This document shows, one piece after another, positions 9,096-15,805 of a stretch of DNA of 19,724 nucleotides. The first letter of the stretch is position 1, and each line of letters begins with the position of its first letter. The stretch comes from Paraeggerthella sp964369725 (GTDB lineage: Bacteria > Actinomycetota > Coriobacteriia > Coriobacteriales > Eggerthellaceae). The notes under the pieces are model-generated. The model was given only the letters and a program-made list of their open reading frames with translations. It did not search any database and was not told the DNA's origin. Position numbers and translations under genes: made by a program. Location of the stretch: assembly GCA_964369725.1 (NCBI GenBank), contig CAYJGC010000027.1:1-19724 (forward strand). Direction: 5' to 3'.

Positions 9096-10265
9096 ATGTC
9101 TCAAAACTTACTAATACTAAATAATAGATGCTGCGGGTGCAGTGCTTGTTCGGCAGCCTGTCCTAAGGGTTGCATTAAAATGCAAGAAGATGCATTTGGC
9201 TTTGCCTATCCGTTTCTTGATGTAAATCTTTGCGTTCATTGTTGCTTATGTGAACGTGTTTGCCCTGTCCTTGCAGAAACGAGTCTTTTTTTGGATAGTA
9301 CTGACTATTGGGCGGCAGCAAAGGATAAAAACTTAAAGGAGGCTTCTTCTTCAGGAGGAGTGTTTGGGCTTTTGGCTCAAAAGGTAATCTCTGAACAGGG
9401 TAGCGTCTACGGTGCAGCGTTTACCAATGATTGCAAAAAAATAGAGCATTGCTGTGTGGATAACGCAGACGACCTTGATGCGCTTATGCGTTCAAAATAC
9501 CTACAAAGTACTATCAAGACAGAAATTTACAAAAACATTGCGCGTGAATTACGGGAAGGTAAGCGCGTATTGTTTGCCGGTACACCCTGTCAAGTTTCTG
9601 CAATGTCTTGCTATCTTAGGCAATTTTGCGTTCCTACGAGCACACTGATGCTCATAGATCTTATTTGTCACGGTGTTCCGTCTCCTAAACTATGGTCTGT
9701 TTGGGTAGATAAAAAGGCGAAAAATGGAAATATTGCTTCGGTAAATTTTCGTAGTAAAAAACAGGGGTGGCTAAATCCTTCGATAGTGTATGGGAAAGAA
9801 AAAGGAATACCAGAATATGTGGCATATAACCAGGAGTGGTATATAAAGGCGTTTCTTAACAATGCTTCGTTGCGCCCTTCGTGTTTTTGCTGCTCGGCAA
9901 AATGTACCGGAAAATCCGATATAACCTTAGGCGACTTTTGGGGGTTCCAAGACCTCTATCCTGAAATTGACTGTTCACAAGGTATTTCTGCTGTGTTGTG
10001 TAATACCCCAAAAGGAAAAGCTGAGTTTTTTAAACTGAAGGAAGAAATACATTGGGGAGACGTATCACGCGATCAGGTGCTTGCAGGTAATCCCTCGCTT
10101 GCGAGCAGTGCCGTGCCCTATAGATACTATGATGCTTTTATGGCTGATCTGGCTGCTGGTTATTCTGCTGCCAAAATGCGAAGGAAATGGCCATTTGATT
10201 TGACTTTTAGTAAACGGGTTCAGCGTAAGTTGCGCAAACTTATAAGACGTTTTGTCATGAGTTGA
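9096..10265 (+). CDS. Ferredoxin-FrhB/FdhB-like iron-sulfur protein of polysaccharide clusters
   Basis: The 389-residue product combines two N-terminal 4Fe-4S sites with the FrhB/FdhB domains known from coenzyme F420 hydrogenase/dehydrogenase beta subunits. Cluster one uses C12, C15, C18 and C22 (CCGCSACSAACP, with an extra C13); cluster two uses C46, C49, C52 and C56 (CVHCCLCERVCP). The FrhB region shows SSSGGVFGLLAQ, LMRSKYLQS, VLFAGTPCQVSA and DLICHGVPS, then a further Cys-rich stretch, CFCCSAKCTGKSDITLGDFW. Such proteins recur in capsule and exopolysaccharide loci of anaerobes, often beside pyruvyl transferases, without an established reaction. A cytoplasmic redox step on a sugar or its precursor is an inference. 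I prefer ATG 9096 over the GTG at 9033, which would add 21 residues unlike the family start, because AGGTG lies just upstream of the ATG. Confidence 0.85.
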   Translation: MSQNLLILNNRCCGCSACSAACPKGCIKMQEDAFGFAYPFLDVNLCVHCCLCERVCPVLAETSLFLDSTDYWAAAKDKNLKEASSSGGVFGLLAQKVISEQGSVYGAAFTNDCKKIEHCCVDNADDLDALMRSKYLQSTIKTEIYKNIARELREGKRVLFAGTPCQVSAMSCYLRQFCVPTSTLMLIDLICHGVPSPKLWSVWVDKKAKNGNIASVNFRSKKQGWLNPSIVYGKEKGIPEYVAYNQEWYIKAFLNNASLRPSCFCCSAKCTGKSDITLGDFWGFQDLYPEIDCSQGISAVLCNTPKGKAEFFKLKEEIHWGDVSRDQVLAGNPSLASSAVPYRYYDAFMADLAAGYSAAKMRRKWPFDLTFSKRVQRKLRKLIRRFVMS

Positions 10266-10376
10266 TTTTGACTGAAAAGTTGCCTCATCCGTTCTCTTCG
10301 AACTATTAGAACAGAGAATCTTTGGAATGGATTGCCGCTCTGTGATGGGGAGCTTATGTATGTAGTTGATTTTGAC
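10260..10376 (+). repeat. 13-base direct repeat AGTTGATTTTGAC
   Basis: AGTTGATTTTGAC occurs at 10260-10272, spanning the stop codon of the iron-sulfur gene, and again exactly at 10364-10376. The bases just upstream are also similar. The copies lie 104 bases apart and in different frames relative to the open frame between them, so this is a DNA-level repeat rather than a protein repeat. It could mark a small duplication or a recombination scar at the edge of the polysaccharide cassette. Confidence 0.4.
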
Positions 10377-10454
10377 AGTTATGGTTTTTGGAATTCTTGC
10401 TATTCTGCAATTTTCGAGGGAAGGGGAGTTGACATCTCCGCTAGTAAGAAATAG
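10272..10454 (+). pseudogene. Possible decayed coding remnant in the intergenic stretch 10266-10612
   Basis: One frame stays open for about 60 codons, from just after TGA at 10269-10271 to TAG 10452-10454, with a protein-like composition (for example NLWNGLPLCDGELMYVVDFD, then SYGFWNSCYSAIFEG). The only ATG in frame is at 10356, without a Shine-Dalgarno site. I do not recognise the family. The candidate promoter at 10429-10457 overlaps its end, which argues that it is no longer translated or never was. A 13-base direct repeat links it to the end of the preceding gene. Confidence 0.2.
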
Positions 10455-10457
10455 AGT
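10429..10457 (+). promoter_or_regulatory. Promoter for the surface protein gene
   Basis: A perfect TTGACA -35 box (10429-10434) is followed after exactly 17 bases by TAGAGT (10452-10457), four of six matches to the -10 consensus. Transcription would start near 10464. The leader would be about 40 bases to the TTG at 10505 or about 150 bases to the GTG at 10613. This is the best sigma-70-type promoter seen in the window. Confidence 0.5.
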
Positions 10458-10612
10458 GAAAATGTTACGCTGACAGTCTAGTTTTTGTTAGGCTATCAGG
10501 TGTTTTGAAGCTTTTTGGTGACAAGAGCGTTTTGATTTCTCTTTTTTTCCAGAAACGAAGTAAGAATTATAAAGCTAGCTTGCAAAAGCTAATTATTTTA
10601 GAAAGTAGCGCA

Positions 10613-13009
10613 GTGAAACGTACAAAAAATGTAGCCTTGGCACTAGCCCTCACCTTGTGTATTCAGCTTATACCAACTTTCGCTTTTGCGGCTCCTGTCG
10701 TGCATTCCGTGGCGACGTTTGAAGAGTTTAACGTGGCTGTGACTGAAATTAATGCGCGTGGTGGAGAGCATGTGATATCTCTTCAAGCTGACATAACCGA
10801 TACCGATAGGCACGCGAGTTTTGAAACTTTTAATAAGGGTGAGACTACGATTGTTGGAAATGGTCACACATTGGCAGTAGATGACCGTAGCCAAAGCCAC
10901 ATTGTGAACGTGGCTAACTCTGCAACAGTAAATCTTGGAGATAAAAACGATAGCTCCAATACACTTATGCTCACACAAGTTGATACAGGGTCAGGGGTGG
11001 CAGCGGTGGGAGCTGCGATTAGTGCTGCATATGGTGCTGTTGTTAATATGTACGAAGGGGTGACTGTTGAGGATTATGACACCAGTGGTTTTACTTACGG
11101 TGGTGCTGTTAGCTTAACGACTGCAACATTTAATATGTATGGTGGCATTATTCAGAATTGTAAAATATTACAATCAGGTGGTTATGCTGGTGCAGCTATT
11201 TCGGCACAGTCAACCTCGACGATAAACATTTCTGGAAATGCAAAAATTATGAACAACAACTCAATTGACAGGGGCGGTGCAATTTATGCAGACAGCTCTA
11301 CTGTTACTATTTCTGGAAATACCCAAATATCAGGAAACTATGCAACTTCGTACGGTGGAGGAATTTACGCACAACGTTCTACAGTAACAATAGAGGATAA
11401 TGCACAGCTTACAGGGAATAAGACTAATTCCTATGGTGGTGGAATAATGGCACTAAGTTCTACTACGATAACAATGAGGGATAATGCCCAAATTTCAGGA
11501 AGTGATGCGGCAGCATATGGTGGGGGTATGTATACACAAGATGCTACAGTAATACTGGAGGATTCTGTTCAGATTACCGGTAACAATGCTACTCAATTAG
11601 CTGGCGGATTATTATTGAATAGAACAACGGCAACCGTGGACGATACGGTGAAGATTAAGAGCAATACCGCAGGTTCAGCAGGTCAAAATGTGCTTTATTA
11701 CTCCTACAATAATCTTTTTACTTTGAACACAACAGAAAATCTTGATCCTGCAAGAGAGCAACTGATAGACATTAGGTATGCTTCATCATCGGGGCAACTT
11801 GATTTTGCTGTGAGCGGAGTGGGAGAGAGCACGGTTACTACTAATGAAGACATTAACAAGTACTTCTCTTATGAGGTTCCAACCTTGATTTTTGATATTG
11901 AGAGCGTTGCTAATCATATGATTCTTATTGAAAAACCGAAGATAACCCCTGAGATTACGTATCCACCCGAAGATTATGTTGGTACAGCGGTAAGAGATAT
12001 TGTAAAAGCGCTCGACCCTGATACGGGTTTAGAAATCCCCGGCATATTTACTTTCTTTGACATAAATACAGGACTTGAGATAACCAATCCAACTCTTCAA
12101 GAAGACCCCTACCAAGCTAACAGAAATACCTTTGGTTATACCTTTGTTCCTGACGATGCTTCCAAATATGCGTCTGTTGGTATTTCGCCAAGAACAACCT
12201 TGACTATTACTGCTCTTGTAGCACAAAAATTACCTACGCCAACAGTCAGTGTCGACTACATCAATGAGAACCTTACTGGTTTTGTACCGGACCAAAAATA
12301 CACCATTAATGGCACGGAATTTATAGCAGATGCAACAGGAGCAATACCTGTTGACCCTAGTTATTTTGGCACTGATCTTACGATAGTTGCGGTAGGAGAT
12401 GGCGTAAAAACACTCGATAGTGATCCTCAGATGCTTAGTGTACCTTCTCGTCCTGAAGTTCCCGAGATTACGGTAGGAGAAGACGGAAACATTACGACAA
12501 GTACGTCTGACGTTGAGTATAGCCTTGACGGAGGGCTAACGTGGAAATCTGTTGTGGACAATACCATATCTGGTCTTGCACAGGGTCAAGAAGTATTAGT
12601 GAGAGTACAGGCAACAGGAAGCCATTTTAAGAGCGAAATTACTACTGTCGTCGTATCCATTACCTACACGGTCACTTTTGACTCGAATGGCGGAACAGCA
12701 GTTAGTGCACAAAAAGTACCGTATGGTGAGAGTGCTACTAAACCATCCGACCCAACGAGAAGCGGGTATGTCTTTAAAGATTGGTATTTGAATGGCGCAC
12801 CTTATGATTTTAGTCAAGTGCTAACTACTAACATAACCCTTGTGGCTCAGTGGGCCGAGACGACTGCGCCTCCTGTTGATGAGGAGGAAAAGAACGGTAC
12901 TACTACTATTCCAAAAACGGGAGATACCAATAACATAGGAATCTTTATTGCCATTGCGCTTGTTTGTTTGGGTATAGGAGGATTCGCTTTATACAAAAAG
13001 AGGCAGTAG
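10613..13009 (+). CDS. Sortase-anchored surface protein with beta-helix-like repeats and an InlB-type repeat
   Basis: The product is a secreted, cell-wall-attached protein of about 798 residues. From the GTG at 10613 it has a classical signal peptide (basic KRTK, hydrophobic core, TFAFA cleavage site). A longer frame from a TTG at 10505 would add 36 residues before the signal and is less likely; neither start has a strong Shine-Dalgarno site. Numbering from the TTG, residues about 199-395 hold imperfect 27-28-residue repeats of the form GGGIY..STVTI.DNAQ..GN, typical of right-handed beta-helix or Pmp-like surface proteins. A beta-sandwich region follows (SKYASVG and SLDGGLTWKS segments). Residues 721-783 form one Listeria-Bacteroides (InlB B/Flg_new) repeat starting VTFDSNGG. 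The C terminus is a sorting signal: IPKTG (802-806), a hydrophobic helix and a KKRQ tail. The likely role is adhesion or surface structure. Confidence 0.88.
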   Translation: MKRTKNVALALALTLCIQLIPTFAFAAPVVHSVATFEEFNVAVTEINARGGEHVISLQADITDTDRHASFETFNKGETTIVGNGHTLAVDDRSQSHIVNVANSATVNLGDKNDSSNTLMLTQVDTGSGVAAVGAAISAAYGAVVNMYEGVTVEDYDTSGFTYGGAVSLTTATFNMYGGIIQNCKILQSGGYAGAAISAQSTSTINISGNAKIMNNNSIDRGGAIYADSSTVTISGNTQISGNYATSYGGGIYAQRSTVTIEDNAQLTGNKTNSYGGGIMALSSTTITMRDNAQISGSDAAAYGGGMYTQDATVILEDSVQITGNNATQLAGGLLLNRTTATVDDTVKIKSNTAGSAGQNVLYYSYNNLFTLNTTENLDPAREQLIDIRYASSSGQLDFAVSGVGESTVTTNEDINKYFSYEVPTLIFDIESVANHMILIEKPKITPEITYPPEDYVGTAVRDIVKALDPDTGLEIPGIFTFFDINTGLEITNPTLQEDPYQANRNTFGYTFVPDDASKYASVGISPRTTLTITALVAQKLPTPTVSVDYINENLTGFVPDQKYTINGTEFIADATGAIPVDPSYFGTDLTIVAVGDGVKTLDSDPQMLSVPSRPEVPEITVGEDGNITTSTSDVEYSLDGGLTWKSVVDNTISGLAQGQEVLVRVQATGSHFKSEITTVVVSITYTVTFDSNGGTAVSAQKVPYGESATKPSDPTRSGYVFKDWYLNGAPYDFSQVLTTNITLVAQWAETTAPPVDEEEKNGTTTIPKTGDTNNIGIFIAIALVCLGIGGFALYKKRQ
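11099..11660 (+). repeat. Intragenic degenerate repeats (27-28 codons) encoding beta-helix rungs
   Basis: The clearest units begin at the GGA/GGG-type glycine pairs around 11273 and recur about every 81-84 bases, each encoding an aliphatic-rich strand, an STVTI-like strand and a GN turn. Earlier units from 11099 are more diverged. The repeats are conserved at protein rather than DNA level, which suggests an old expansion rather than recent slippage. Confidence 0.6.
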
Positions 13010-13036
13010 TATCACCACTATTTCTTTCTATTGGTC

Positions 13037-13169
13037 TTTAAAGGCGGCTGGCAATAATCAGCTTAAGGCTTATAGGGCCTTATAGGATATAATGTGTGTC
13101 CGTTGAAGGGTTGCCACCGCAGGTGGCAACCCTTTTTTGGTTTCTTAAAAGCGGTTGGTAATGATCAGC
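13037..13169. repeat. Imperfect 26-base repeat pair with stem-loop potential flanking the terminator
   Basis: The segment at 13037-13062 matches 13144-13169 at 21 of 26 positions, with the common core GCGGYTGGYAATRATCAGC. Similarity extends upstream into a TTGGT motif with one indel. Both copies fold: GCTG (13047-13050) pairs with CAGC (13059-13062), and the second copy forms the longer hairpin listed separately. They flank the strong terminator at 13106-13138. Confidence 0.5.
13106..13138 (+). terminator. Strong rho-independent terminator of the surface protein gene
   Basis: A perfect 13-bp stem, AAGGGTTGCCACC (13106-13118) with GGTGGCAACCCTT (13122-13134), closes on a GCA loop and runs into T13133-T13138. 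The U-tract lies only on the plus strand. A TATAAT hexamer at 13088-13093 lies about a dozen bases upstream; without a -35 box it is not called as a promoter. Confidence 0.93.
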
Positions 13170-13176
13170 CGCTTTT
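13147..13176 (-). terminator. Probable terminator of the luxR-type gene (possibly bidirectional)
   Basis: AAAAGCGGTTG (13147-13157) pairs with CAGCCGCTTTT (13166-13176) across an eight-base loop, an 11-bp stem with one G-U pair. The arms end in A-runs and T-runs, so either strand would carry a short U-tract after the stem. It lies 39 bases beyond the stop codon of the minus-strand regulator, where a terminator is expected. Confidence 0.65.
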
Positions 13177-13214
13177 GTTCTTTGGTGTGGATTGGGCTAT
13201 CCTCTAGTATGCTT

Positions 13215-14921
13215 CTATCCATCGTAGGTGTCTATCAAATCGATAAGAGCTTGCTTTGAATGAAGGTCTGTCTTTTCGAGTATTTTCCTCGTGTGAGTTC
13301 TAATAGTATTTTCTGAAACAATGAGTGCTTCTGCTATAACCTTTGCTGATCGACCCTTAGCAAGGTAGGCAAAAACTTCTCGTTCGCGACGTGTGAATCC
13401 GTAGGTGTCAGCTATTCTTCCTAAAAGGACCGTATCTTCTTCTGGCGCCATTTGCGCTGCTGAGTTGGAGATAGTTGATCTATCCGTAAGATTTGATTGT
13501 TTCGCTTCAATATATTTCATATTCCGAATTTTTATAGAAGATGTGTTTCTCTTTGCGGAAAGAGTAATCTTTTTTTCGTTGGTTGAAAACAAAGGGTTTT
13601 CGTTAAGGTTGGTGTTTTCTTTTGGCAAGTCAGTCCGTTGAGAGTGTCTTCTTACTTGGTGGGATGTAGTTGTGCTTTGTTCGAGGGCTTCTTGGTCGCT
13701 GTTTGTAGCTTCGTTTGCGAAAAACGAAAACTTAAACCGTGAGCTTTGAAAAACAAATAACATCATCAGTGTGTAAATAGCTGTTATAGAAATGCCTATA
13801 AGTAAAATAGGGAACGAGTCATCAAGAAGTGTGAGGGCGTGCCCAAGTCCAATACCGGCAAGTCGAGAAGCGATAGCAAGGCCGCGGATAAGGGAGCCAA
13901 CAACAAATCCCGAAACGGCGTAATCGTAAGCTGCGGCAGCAACCATGCACCAAATAATAAGGTCAAGTATTCCGTGGGTCGCGCTCATGATGGTGTAAAG
14001 AAAGATAGGGTTTGATTCCCAAAAGAAGGGAACCAGTACAAATAGAACGATGGTTATAGGTATTAACACGCGAAAGATAACAGTTAAATCGACTCTTCGA
14101 TGAGCAAATGCAACAACGCCTAGGAGAACTATTGCTACAACAATGTTGGTGATCATAGGAATCCGGTGAGCACTTTGGGTTGATCCAACTTCTCCAATTG
14201 CCATTTGCCACATTAGTCCAAATAGAAAGGACAAAACAATCCCTGAAGGTATGAGTACTAGTAAAGAACCCATAGCGGCGCGGTAGTTTTTTTCTCCTCG
14301 GTTAATTGGGGTATTGGATACTTCCCGTAAGGTGCTTTTGAGGTAAAACCAGGTAATGATTGGGAGAGGTATCATGAGAAGGAGTGCAGGTAGATTCAGC
14401 ATGGTATGTAGAAGAGAAATAGCAACATACAAAACAGAAGAGAGAAGCAGTACCAAAGGAAGGTAGGCAAGTGAGCGAGACGGATGAATGCGTCCGTAAT
14501 ATTCCGCCCAACTTCCCCAAAAATACCCATACCCACAACCAGTAAGCGAAGCACCACCTATAAGCAACCCAAAGAGGACTCCTTCGGTGAGAAGCTGTCT
14601 TGAGGCAAAGTAATTGGTAAGGGTAAGTATTGCAAATCCTAAGAGGATTAGCATAACGAAAAGACCCGGCTTGAGTTTGTTAAAGTACTGAGGGTTTCGT
14701 TCAATACGTGAAGATATGAAAAAGAGCGTTGCAATATTTGCTGCAAATGAGGCAAACACTAAAACCATCTGGAATTCGTTAGACAAAAGAGCCTCACCGA
14801 GCAGGATAGAGTTGCGGTGTGTGAGCATACTGCAAGCCCAGATAAAAGCGAAACCAATGTGGTGTAACTTTATTTCAGAAAAAACCAGGCTCATTTTCTT
14901 GGGCATCATGGTTTCAGTCAT
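13215..14921 (-). CDS. LuxR-family transcriptional regulator with a 12-segment membrane domain
   Basis: The product, 568 residues from ATG 14921, is a one-component membrane regulator. About 12 hydrophobic segments lie within residues 17-400, with an MFS-like arrangement. A hydrophilic, Ser/Thr/Asn-rich linker of about 100 residues follows. The C terminus (about 507-562) is a LuxR-type helix-turn-helix: GFTRREREVFAYLAKG, AKVIAEALIVSENTIRTHTR and a short end. Regulators of this architecture are abundant in Coriobacteriia, often beside molybdoenzyme operons; the signal is usually unknown. No receiver domain is present, so sensing probably occurs through the membrane domain. ATG 14921 is preferred because AAGGA (14932-14936) is ten bases upstream of it and only one base from the in-frame ATG at 14930, which would add three residues. 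It is divergent from the chaperone-reductase operon, with about 160 bases of shared control region. Confidence 0.9.
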   Translation of the reverse strand: MTETMMPKKMSLVFSEIKLHHIGFAFIWACSMLTHRNSILLGEALLSNEFQMVLVFASFAANIATLFFISSRIERNPQYFNKLKPGLFVMLILLGFAILTLTNYFASRQLLTEGVLFGLLIGGASLTGCGYGYFWGSWAEYYGRIHPSRSLAYLPLVLLLSSVLYVAISLLHTMLNLPALLLMIPLPIITWFYLKSTLREVSNTPINRGEKNYRAAMGSLLVLIPSGIVLSFLFGLMWQMAIGEVGSTQSAHRIPMITNIVVAIVLLGVVAFAHRRVDLTVIFRVLIPITIVLFVLVPFFWESNPIFLYTIMSATHGILDLIIWCMVAAAAYDYAVSGFVVGSLIRGLAIASRLAGIGLGHALTLLDDSFPILLIGISITAIYTLMMLFVFQSSRFKFSFFANEATNSDQEALEQSTTTSHQVRRHSQRTDLPKENTNLNENPLFSTNEKKITLSAKRNTSSIKIRNMKYIEAKQSNLTDRSTISNSAAQMAPEEDTVLLGRIADTYGFTRREREVFAYLAKGRSAKVIAEALIVSENTIRTHTRKILEKTDLHSKQALIDLIDTYDG

Positions 14922-14965
14922 TAAGCACATGTCCTTCGTTTACGTTAAAAATTATTGCACAACAT

Positions 14966-15046
14966 CTCATACAAAACTGATGAGAACGGTTGCCGTTTAT
15001 CCACTATAACGGACATTACTTGTTGTTTTCACCAAGAACTGATGAG
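14966..15046. promoter_or_regulatory. Divergent control region with inverted and direct repeats (candidate operators)
   Basis: The interval between the regulator and the chaperone gene holds several repeated elements: an inverted repeat CTCAT (14966-14970)/ATGAG (14980-14984); a perfect inverted repeat AACGG-TTG-CCGTT (14985-14997) with a third AACGG at 15008-15012; and the direct repeat AACTGATGAG at 14975-14984 and 15037-15046. No convincing -35/-10 pair was found on either strand. The repeats are candidate binding sites for the neighbouring LuxR-type protein; that link is inference. Confidence 0.4.
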
Positions 15047-15091
15047 GGGTCGTTTTAGAGGTTCTGTTAGCCTGAGTGCAGAGAGGAGAGC

Positions 15092-15739
15092 ATGTGTATG
15101 ATTTGTTCTAATGTTAGTACTAGCCAGATAGCTTCTGTCTGTGCTCAGGTTGCTCCAGTGTTTACGCAACTAAAAGAAGAAGAAGCAAAAGTAGTTTTAC
15201 AGAGTGCGCCTTGGAGGGATCTTTCGAAACTTTCAGAGAGGCCAATAAATGAACCCACGTTGCATGATTTTCATATTCTGCGAACAATGCTTTTTTTACC
15301 GGGAGTAGCATTTGCCGCGCTTCCTGTCGAGTCATTGTATAAACCTCGCCAAATGCCAGACGGCACCTGCGTTTCGCATGGAATGTATGGAGGGCCGTCA
15401 GCGCGCCATATAGAGTATCTTTGTCAAGAACTTGGTTTTGATATTCCCCGTGAATTCTCTGCAACTCCCGATCATATGGCAATTTTGCTTGAACTGGTAA
15501 GCGTATTTGCTCAAGCCTCTAATGAGAAGATGCTGACTTGTTTTATTGAAGATCATTTTGATTGGCTTGAAACATATCAAGAAACACTTAAATCACGAAT
15601 TGCTCAAGCGCATGAGTCGTCTGTTTTTGATAATAGAGACGGTTTTCGTTCTTTCCAAAGCGCATTACTGTTTTTGTTTCAAACCCTTGGTGCACTTATG
15701 GTGCTCCTTGGCTGCAAGGAGGTGGAGGCTGGTATTTGA
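15092..15739 (+). CDS. TorD/DmsD-family molybdoenzyme maturation chaperone
   Basis: The 215-residue, mostly helical cytoplasmic protein matches the TorD family of redox-enzyme maturation proteins. These bind the Tat signal of a molybdenum enzyme and hold it until its cofactor is inserted. Family features seen are ESLYK (80-84), the HGMYGGPSARHIEYLCQELG block (96-115), the loop motif PDHMAILLELV (126-136), and the helix with HFDWLETY (155-162). Length is normal. The N terminus is unusually cysteine-rich (MCMIC). AGGAG at 15084-15088 sits three bases from the first ATG (15092) and nine from the ATG at 15098, so the start could be two codons later. It is the first gene of the operon and precedes a Tat-signal molybdoenzyme, its evident client. 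Confidence 0.85.
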   Translation: MCMICSNVSTSQIASVCAQVAPVFTQLKEEEAKVVLQSAPWRDLSKLSERPINEPTLHDFHILRTMLFLPGVAFAALPVESLYKPRQMPDGTCVSHGMYGGPSARHIEYLCQELGFDIPREFSATPDHMAILLELVSVFAQASNEKMLTCFIEDHFDWLETYQETLKSRIAQAHESSVFDNRDGFRSFQSALLFLFQTLGALMVLLGCKEVEAGI

Positions 15740-15762
15740 TCGTGGGGATTTTTGGCAGTTTT

Positions 15763-15777
15763 GTCCTTACAAAGGAC
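15763..15777 (+). other. Intercistronic hairpin between chaperone and catalytic subunit genes
   Basis: GTCCTT (15763-15768) and AAGGAC (15772-15777) form a perfect 6-bp stem with an ACA loop in the 66-base gap between the two genes. No T-run follows, so it is not a normal terminator. It might set the ratio of chaperone to enzyme by RNA processing or stability, or be chance. Confidence 0.3.
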
Positions 15778-15805
15778 CTGTGAATAGTAGTATGAAAGGG
15801 TAGAT

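Noticed and set aside
10292..10318. TTCTCT/AGAGAA hairpin after the iron-sulfur gene as a terminator
   Set aside because: Only six base pairs with a 15-base loop and no T-run follow, so termination cannot be supported.
10643..10978. 111-codon open frame on the minus strand
   Set aside because: It lies wholly inside the surface protein gene, which has a signal peptide and domains; the antisense frame has no recognisable motif or ribosome-binding site.
11273..11660. Regular repeats that could suggest a CRISPR array
   Set aside because: The periodicity is in protein sequence (27-28 codons), the DNA copies are diverged, and there are no identical repeats or spacers.
14716..15009. 97-codon plus-strand frame across the regulator start
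   Set aside because: Mostly antisense to the regulator's membrane domain; no ribosome-binding site or motifs, and it runs into the divergent control region.
15162..15482. 106-codon open frame on the minus strand
   Set aside because: It is a shadow of the TorD-like gene, which has the family motifs, and ends in a low-complexity leucine run from antisense of GAA-rich codons.
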